NCBI GenBank assembly: GCA_021647345.1
Contig: JAKIUX010000011.1
Location: 1 to 11,871 of the forward strand
From: Hydrogenimonas sp.
GTDB lineage: Bacteria > Campylobacterota > Campylobacteria > Campylobacterales > Hydrogenimonadaceae
DNA length: 11,871 bases
Reading direction: 5' to 3'
In this document: positions 8,220-11,871 of the stretch, in pieces
Layout of the letters: each line of letters starts with the position of its first letter
Numbering within the stretch: the first letter of the stretch is position 1
Made by a program: the position numbers and the translations under genes
Notes under the pieces: model-generated
What the model saw: only the letters and a program-made list of their open reading frames with translations
Database searches by the model: none
Told to the model about the DNA's origin: nothing

Positions 8220-8248
8220 ATTGTACAATGTTTTATTCCAAAATGCAA
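8220..8248 (-). promoter_or_regulatory. sigma70 promoter of hup
   Basis: On the minus strand, -35 TTGCAT (complement of 8243-8248) and -10 TACAAT (complement of 8220-8225) are separated by exactly 17 bases. This gives a leader of about 25 bases before the hup ATG. The -10 is part of a perfect palindrome ATTGTACAAT (8220-8229), which could be an operator or chance. Confidence 0.7.
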
Positions 8249-8302
8249 GAAAAATTGTTAAAAAGACTAAACAAAGTTCCGATGTTACCGATACTTTACT
8301 CA

Positions 8303-8320
8303 AAGGAACCGTTTTTGCTT
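8303..8320 (+). promoter_or_regulatory. sigma54 (RpoN) promoter of flgL
   Basis: AAGGAACCGTTTTTGCTT holds GG at 8305-8306 and GC at 8317-8318 with the obligatory 10-base interval, in the GGAAC...TTTTTGC form common in Campylobacterota. Transcription would start near 8330, 25 bases before the flgL GTG. In Campylobacter and Helicobacter, rod, hook and junction genes are RpoN/FlgR dependent, so this matches the gene's role. Confidence 0.85.
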
Positions 8321-8354
8321 TTATAAATATTATTAGAAATGAGAGGTATATTTC

Positions 8355-8864
8355 GTGAGAGTTACACAAAACAACTTCTACAACACATTTGTAGCAGACC
8401 AGCAGACAATAAAAGAGCAGCTCGATATTTTAAACCGCCAAATATCTTCTGGTATGAAGATTAAGTACGGTTATGAAGATCCGCAGATATTCAGCGATAC
8501 TCTTCGGCTCGATTATGAAGAGACAACTCTTGCGCAAGCGGTCGAAGTCTCTACGGATGCCAAGAATTTCGCGAAAAATACTGATTCGGTAATGTTTCAA
8601 TTTACCGATTCTTTAATAAAATTTAAAACCCTTCTTATACAAGCAGCTAACGGCGCAAACTCAGATAGTAACTATTATGCCATAAGCAATGAGATGAAGT
8701 CACTCAAAGAGCATCTTGTTAACCTCTCTAACAGCTCGATAAATGGAAGATTTCTATTTTCCGGAACTGCAATAGATGTAAAACCTGTAGATTCACAGGG
8801 CAACTATCACGGTAATGCGGAATCTTTAAAAGCGGTTATTGGCTCGAATGTGCAGATTCCCTAA
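8355..8864 (+). CDS. flgL: FlgL N-terminal fragment as actually encoded
   Basis: If the TAA at 8862 is real and obeyed, translation from GTG 8355 yields 169 residues. These hold the N-terminal D0/D1 helices and the start of the variable domain. The product keeps the N-terminal export-signal region but lacks the C-terminal helix needed to pack into the junction, so it should not work alone. Confidence 0.75.
   Translation: MRVTQNNFYNTFVADQQTIKEQLDILNRQISSGMKIKYGYEDPQIFSDTLRLDYEETTLAQAVEVSTDAKNFAKNTDSVMFQFTDSLIKFKTLLIQAANGANSDSNYYAISNEMKSLKEHLVNLSNSSINGRFLFSGTAIDVKPVDSQGNYHGNAESLKAVIGSNVQIP
8862..8864 (+). other. flgL: Premature in-frame stop codon in flgL
   Basis: The reading is CCC TAA AAC ATA CCA, and the same frame resumes conserved FlgL sequence at once, with no frameshift. 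TAA, TAG and TGA all act as ordinary stops elsewhere in this window (for example TAA for hup and cysE), so codon reassignment is not supported. Confidence 0.95.
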
Positions 8865-8900
8865 AACATACCAGGAAGTGAACTTTTCTTAGGGGAAGAT

Positions 8901-10190
8901 TTGAATTTCGCGAGAAAAGTTACGACCAATATTCAAATGAAAGATCAGGCGACCGGAGGCGCTGCTACGGTCGATAGTAAAATCTCCGACATTACAGGCA
9001 AACAGGATGACTACACATTCTTCATAAGGGGTAGGAGCGGCGACGGCTCTGTCTTTGAAAAGAGTTTCACGCTTACGGCTGATCAGAGTGTAGGTGAGCT
9101 CTTGAGTGCCATCGAAGCGAGCTATACTCCAAACAGCGTAGATGTAACTTTAGAAAACGGATATATTCAAGTTACCGACCGTCAAGAAGGCAGAAGCTTG
9201 CTCGATATGCACATATATGCCCAAAATGTCGCTGACTCTACAACGCTTTCATTTATAGATAGTGGTTATGCGGGAACTGATGCGACAGAGTACGACAATA
9301 CTGACTTTGTAAAGATAGATGGCTCCACACTCTCTGGAAATGTCTCTCAAATAGTCAAAGATGATAACTCTTATGCTACTAGAAGTACCCTTTTAAGCGA
9401 TGTAGCCGGAGCAGATTTGACGGGCGGCTCTTTGGAGCTTTCAGGTACCGACATAAACGGTAATGCATTTGCTCAGACTTTTACGCTCGACTCTGCGACC
9501 GATATCTTCGGAAACCCTATAAACAACAGTGACGGAACCCAGGCGGACAATACTACATTGACCTATGGTCAGCTGGTAGACGCTGCAGCTATAGCGGTTT
9601 CTGGAATAGCGGATCAGGGGAGTTTCGAAGCCAACGTTACTGAAGCGAGAAAACTCGTAGATGTATATCTCGATTCAAAAGGGCGCATTACTATAACAGA
9701 GAAGGGGAGTACAGATACAAAAATAACCTTCAATATGCATGACTCAAAGAGCGGATTCGCTACGGCGGGAGCTTCGGCGCTTGTTTTCAACGCAAACAAC
9801 GCTTTAACTATAGATGATCCGAAGCACGATCTTTTTGAATCGATCGATGCCGCCATTGAGGCCGTTGAAAACGGACTTTTGTACCCAGATGGAAACTCTA
9901 CGACCAATCCAAGAAATCCAGGCATAGAGAATGCGCTCGAGCGTATAGACCACGTTTTGGCTCATGTGGGCAAAGAGCATACCAAGATAGGTGCTATGAG
10001 CAACAGTCTCGACTATGCCGTGGAGAGAAACGAAACTCTTAAGCTCAACGTGCAGAGTCTGCGCTCTCAGATTTTGGATATCGATTTAGGCGAAGCGAGT
10101 CTGAAACTCAACCAGCTTTCCGTAAACTATGAAGCGATGCTCGCTTCAGTAGCAAGAGTTCAGAATCTCTCTTTGGTTAATTACATTTAA
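8901..10190 (+). CDS. flgL: FlgL central and C-terminal fragment (possible restart)
   Basis: This 429-codon stretch continues the flgL frame. TTG at 8901 is preceded by AGGGGA (8891-8896) with a 4-base gap, which could allow re-initiation, though the same bases simply encode the conserved LGEDL. The centre has two related beta-rich units: about 9015-9224 (FFIRG...FTLTADQSVGELLSAI...VDVTLENGYIQVTD) and about 9426-9743 (LELSG...FTLDSAT...VDVYLDSKGRITITE). The last 88 residues form the C-terminal D1/D0 coiled region. No further stop occurs until TAA at 10188-10190, so decay, if any, is recent. Confidence 0.7.
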   Translation: MNFARKVTTNIQMKDQATGGAATVDSKISDITGKQDDYTFFIRGRSGDGSVFEKSFTLTADQSVGELLSAIEASYTPNSVDVTLENGYIQVTDRQEGRSLLDMHIYAQNVADSTTLSFIDSGYAGTDATEYDNTDFVKIDGSTLSGNVSQIVKDDNSYATRSTLLSDVAGADLTGGSLELSGTDINGNAFAQTFTLDSATDIFGNPINNSDGTQADNTTLTYGQLVDAAAIAVSGIADQGSFEANVTEARKLVDVYLDSKGRITITEKGSTDTKITFNMHDSKSGFATAGASALVFNANNALTIDDPKHDLFESIDAAIEAVENGLLYPDGNSTTNPRNPGIENALERIDHVLAHVGKEHTKIGAMSNSLDYAVERNETLKLNVQSLRSQILDIDLGEASLKLNQLSVNYEAMLASVARVQNLSLVNYI

Positions 10191-10238
10191 CAGAAAAGAG
10201 AAAATTGCGAACGTTTAAAAATTAGAGGCCCTATTTAC

Positions 10239-10268
10239 TTGCGAACTTTTTGGGCAATAAGATATAAT
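10239..10268 (+). promoter_or_regulatory. sigma70 promoter of ftsK
   Basis: -35 TTGCGA (10239-10244) and a consensus -10 TATAAT (10263-10268) are 18 bases apart. Transcription would begin near 10275, leaving a leader of about 50 bases. The motif TTGCGAAC around the -35 also occurs at 10205-10212, 34 bases upstream, and could be a repeated regulator site. With this promoter ftsK need not depend on the flgL transcript. Confidence 0.75.
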
Positions 10269-10283
10269 CTCTCAATTCGAATC

Positions 10284-10297
10284 GAGCCTTTTGGCTC
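10284..10297 (+). terminator. Small hairpin between flgL and ftsK
   Basis: GAGCC (10284-10288) and GGCTC (10293-10297) form a 5-bp stem with a TTTT loop, followed by TCTTAATT. It may end flgL transcription or be a structure in the ftsK leader, since it lies after the ftsK -10. The short stem and poor U-run keep confidence low. Nothing else in 10191-10238 looks like a terminator. Confidence 0.35.
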
Positions 10298-10313
10298 TCT
10301 TAATTAATACCGC

Positions 10314-10330
10314 AGAAGGAAAAAGCCATT
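10314..10330 (+). promoter_or_regulatory. ftsK: ftsK ribosome binding site and probable ATT start codon
   Basis: AGAAGGA (10314-10320) is followed after 7 bases by ATT at 10328. The frame is closed upstream by TAA at 10301 and has no ATG, GTG or TTG between that stop and GTG at 10394. Starting there or at ATG 10409 would remove the first membrane segment. ATT is thus the best-supported start. Confidence 0.6.
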
Positions 10331-11871
10331 TTCAAAACTGCCTTTTTACTTACAGTAGCAATCTTTTTCATCTATGGAGCTATTGCGACTATAGTGCCGC
10401 AAAGTTCTATGGTGGGCAGCTTAGGCACATATATCGGCACCCATAACCTTGAGCTGTTTGGATATTTTGCATATATAGATTTCATATTTTTACTCTATCC
10501 GCTCTATCGGCTCTATCGGCTTGAGAAGTTTGAGGATTTTGAGATAGAGAGTTTTTCGGCATGGCTTCTATTTCTATTTTCGCTACTTATTTTGCAGGCT
10601 CTTGTCATAAAGCCCCCAATGAACGGCTGGATAGGGGGTAGCATAGTTAGCTTTTTGCACCCCTTTATAGGTGATGCGGGAGTATGGCTCTTTTGGCTTA
10701 TGACACTGACGCTTTCGGGCGTTATTCTATGGGGAGAGTCTATACACTGGAAGACCTCCGATATTAAAGAGATGATGCAGCAAAAAGATGAACGGAAGCC
10801 TTTGCAACTAAAGCCGATGTCAATTGTTGCCAAAGAGGAAGATAGTAGTGGCGATGAGGTTAACGAAACTATTTCGAAAAGCAAAAATATCGACGCATTA
10901 GAGTCAGAAAGCGAAAAAGAGGATGAGAATGCGAAGACTCTAAGCGAAGAAGAGCCTAACCAAGAGCTTAAAAAACAAAAGAGCAGTGAAAAGATCGAAG
11001 ATGAAAAAAAGAGCGAACATGCCAATATAGAGATAGTCAAAGAGATAGAAGAGAACAAAAAGCTTTTGGAACAGATAGATAAAGGAGAACAGGAGAAGCC
11101 TAAAAACTTCAAGCTTCCCAAGCTCGACTTTCTGCAAAAACCTCCAAAGCGCAAAAAAGAGATAAATGAAGCGGAGATAGATGCAAAGATAAGTGATCTG
11201 CTTGAAAAACTTGCAAAGTTCAAAATAGAGGGCGATGTGGTAAGAACCTATGCCGGACCGGTTGTAACCACTTTTGAGTTCAAGCCCGCCGCGCATATTA
11301 AAGTTTCAAAGATACTGAACCTGCAAGATGACCTCGCAATGGCTCTTCGGGCTCAGACTATCCGCATTCAAGCACCGGTTCCCGGTAAAGATGTAGTTGG
11401 CATAGAGATACCCAATAGAGAGGTTGAAACCATATATCTAAGAGAGATCTTGGAAGATGAGATATTTACAAAATCGAAGTCGCCTCTTACAATAGCTTTA
11501 GGCAAAGATATTGTTGGCAAGCCTTTTGTCACCGATCTTAAGAGACTTCCGCACCTTCTTATAGCCGGAACCACCGGAAGCGGCAAGAGTGTCGGCATAA
11601 ACGCTATGATTTTGAGCCTACTTTATAGAAACTCTCCCGATAACCTGAAACTGATGATGATCGATCCCAAGATGCTCGAGTTTTCTATATATAACGACAT
11701 TCCTCACCTGCTTACACCTGTAATCACGCAGCCGAAAAAGGCTATAACCGCGCTATCAAATATGGTGGGCGAGATGGAGCGACGATATCAGCTTATGAGT
11801 CAGACCAAGACCAAAAATATTGAAAGCTACAACGAGAAGGCAAAAAAGCAGAAGAGAGAAGAGCTTCCATA
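10328..11871 (+). CDS. ftsK: DNA translocase FtsK, C-terminal part beyond window
   Basis: The frame stays open from 10328 to the window end (514 codons). FtsK is a septum-anchored DNA pump that clears chromosome ends during division. Four membrane segments are visible, about 4-23, 44-62, 79-94 and 116-135. A highly charged Lys/Glu/Ser linker (about 145-280) follows. The translocase alpha domain then begins (GDVVRTYAGPVVTTFEF, HIKVSKILNLQDDLAMAL), followed by the motor core with Walker A GTTGSGKS (414-421) and MIDPKMLEFSIYNDIPHL. Walker B and the DNA-reading gamma domain lie past the right edge. It is adjacent to flgL, as in other Campylobacterota, and has its own promoter. The start codon appears to be ATT. 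Confidence 0.93.
   Translation, partial: MFKTAFLLTVAIFFIYGAIATIVPQSSMVGSLGTYIGTHNLELFGYFAYIDFIFLLYPLYRLYRLEKFEDFEIESFSAWLLFLFSLLILQALVIKPPMNGWIGGSIVSFLHPFIGDAGVWLFWLMTLTLSGVILWGESIHWKTSDIKEMMQQKDERKPLQLKPMSIVAKEEDSSGDEVNETISKSKNIDALESESEKEDENAKTLSEEEPNQELKKQKSSEKIEDEKKSEHANIEIVKEIEENKKLLEQIDKGEQEKPKNFKLPKLDFLQKPPKRKKEINEAEIDAKISDLLEKLAKFKIEGDVVRTYAGPVVTTFEFKPAAHIKVSKILNLQDDLAMALRAQTIRIQAPVPGKDVVGIEIPNREVETIYLREILEDEIFTKSKSPLTIALGKDIVGKPFVTDLKRLPHLLIAGTTGSGKSVGINAMILSLLYRNSPDNLKLMMIDPKMLEFSIYNDIPHLLTPVITQPKKAITALSNMVGEMERRYQLMSQTKTKNIESYNEKAKKQKREELP

Larger units (their letters stand above)
8355..10190 (+). pseudogene. flgL: flgL, hook-filament junction protein, interrupted by an in-frame TAA
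   Basis: Apart from one codon the frame is open for 611 residues and reads as FlgL (HAP3), the flagellin-like protein that joins hook to filament after export by the flagellar secretion system. The N-terminal D0/D1 helices (about 1-140: MRVTQNNFYNTFVADQQ, LNRQISSGMKI, SINGRFLFSGT) and the C-terminal D1/D0 helices (about 524-611, ending in SVARVQNLSLVNYI) are both intact, with a variable centre between. Codon 170 (8862-8864) is TAA, between SNVQIP and NIPGSELFLGEDL, where relatives, as I recall them, have Tyr. One base change from TAT or TAC would explain it. The GTG start has AGAGG 9 bases upstream and a sigma54 promoter. Possible explanations are a recent nonsense mutation, a consensus error, or readthrough. 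I favour the first two. Confidence 0.8.

Noticed and set aside
8271..8295. A sigma28 promoter before flgL (CAAAGTTC and CCGATACT)
   Set aside because: The spacing is about 7-8 bases rather than the usual 11 or so, and the adjacent sigma54 site fits far better.
8862..8864. Reassigned stop codon or alternative genetic code
   Set aside because: TAA, TAG and TGA all end other genes here at the expected protein ends (cysE and hup TAA; aspB, hisS and coaD TAG; speA, tmk, ubiX and flgA TGA).
8355..8903. A frameshift as the cause of the flgL split
   Set aside because: The two parts are in the same frame (546 bases, 182 codons between the starts), and protein similarity continues directly across the TAA.
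9614..9925. A 103-codon minus-strand open frame within flgL
   Set aside because: It has no family resemblance or ribosome site, and lies opposite well-formed flagellin-type coding sequence.
10513..11223. A 236-codon minus-strand open frame, rich in Ser, Leu and Phe
   Set aside because: It is the shadow of the Lys/Glu/Ser-rich linker of ftsK, whose plus-strand frame has clear family motifs on both sides.

Overview
The window looks like chromosomal DNA of a flagellated member of the Campylobacterota (Epsilonproteobacteria). The support is gene content and order. The minus-strand block flgA-ubiX-coaD-tmk-hisS-speA-cysE-aspB matches, as I recall it, the Campylobacter jejuni Cj0769c-Cj0762c block, and flgL beside ftsK is also a known Campylobacterota neighbourhood. 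Codon use (many ATA, AGA and CTC/CTT codons), an RpoN-type promoter before a flagellar gene and the form of the proteins agree. I cannot name the genus.

Layout. Bases 1-64 (minus) are the first 21 codons of an EAL/HDOD-type signalling protein. Bases 96 to about 7597 (minus) are one compact cluster of eight genes, read from right to left: flgA (flagellar P-ring chaperone), ubiX (prenyl-FMN synthesis), coaD (CoA synthesis), tmk (dTMP kinase), hisS (histidyl-tRNA synthetase), speA (arginine decarboxylase), cysE (serine acetyltransferase) and aspB (aspartate aminotransferase). Most junctions are 4-nt ATGA overlaps, short overlaps or very small gaps, so translational coupling on a long transcript is likely. 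Upstream of flgA, on the same strand, lie tRNA-Gly(GCC), tRNA-Leu(CAA) and the HU gene hup. A palindromic terminator-like hairpin separates hup from the tRNAs.

From 8189 to 8354 is a divergent control region, with a good sigma70 promoter for hup on the minus strand and a textbook sigma54 promoter for flgL on the plus strand. flgL (8355-10190) is cut by an in-frame TAA at codon 170, although both flanking parts are intact and in the same frame. After a 137-base intergenic region with a strong sigma70 promoter, ftsK (DNA translocase) begins and runs off the right end. It appears to start at an ATT codon.

I saw no mobile element, CRISPR array, phage gene, defence cassette or toxin-antitoxin pair, and no unknown multi-gene system. 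No stretch of 300 bases lacks a gene. The points that deserve a second look are the premature stop in flgL, the ATT start of ftsK, the tRNA-to-flgA arrangement and the signalling gene placed behind aspB.
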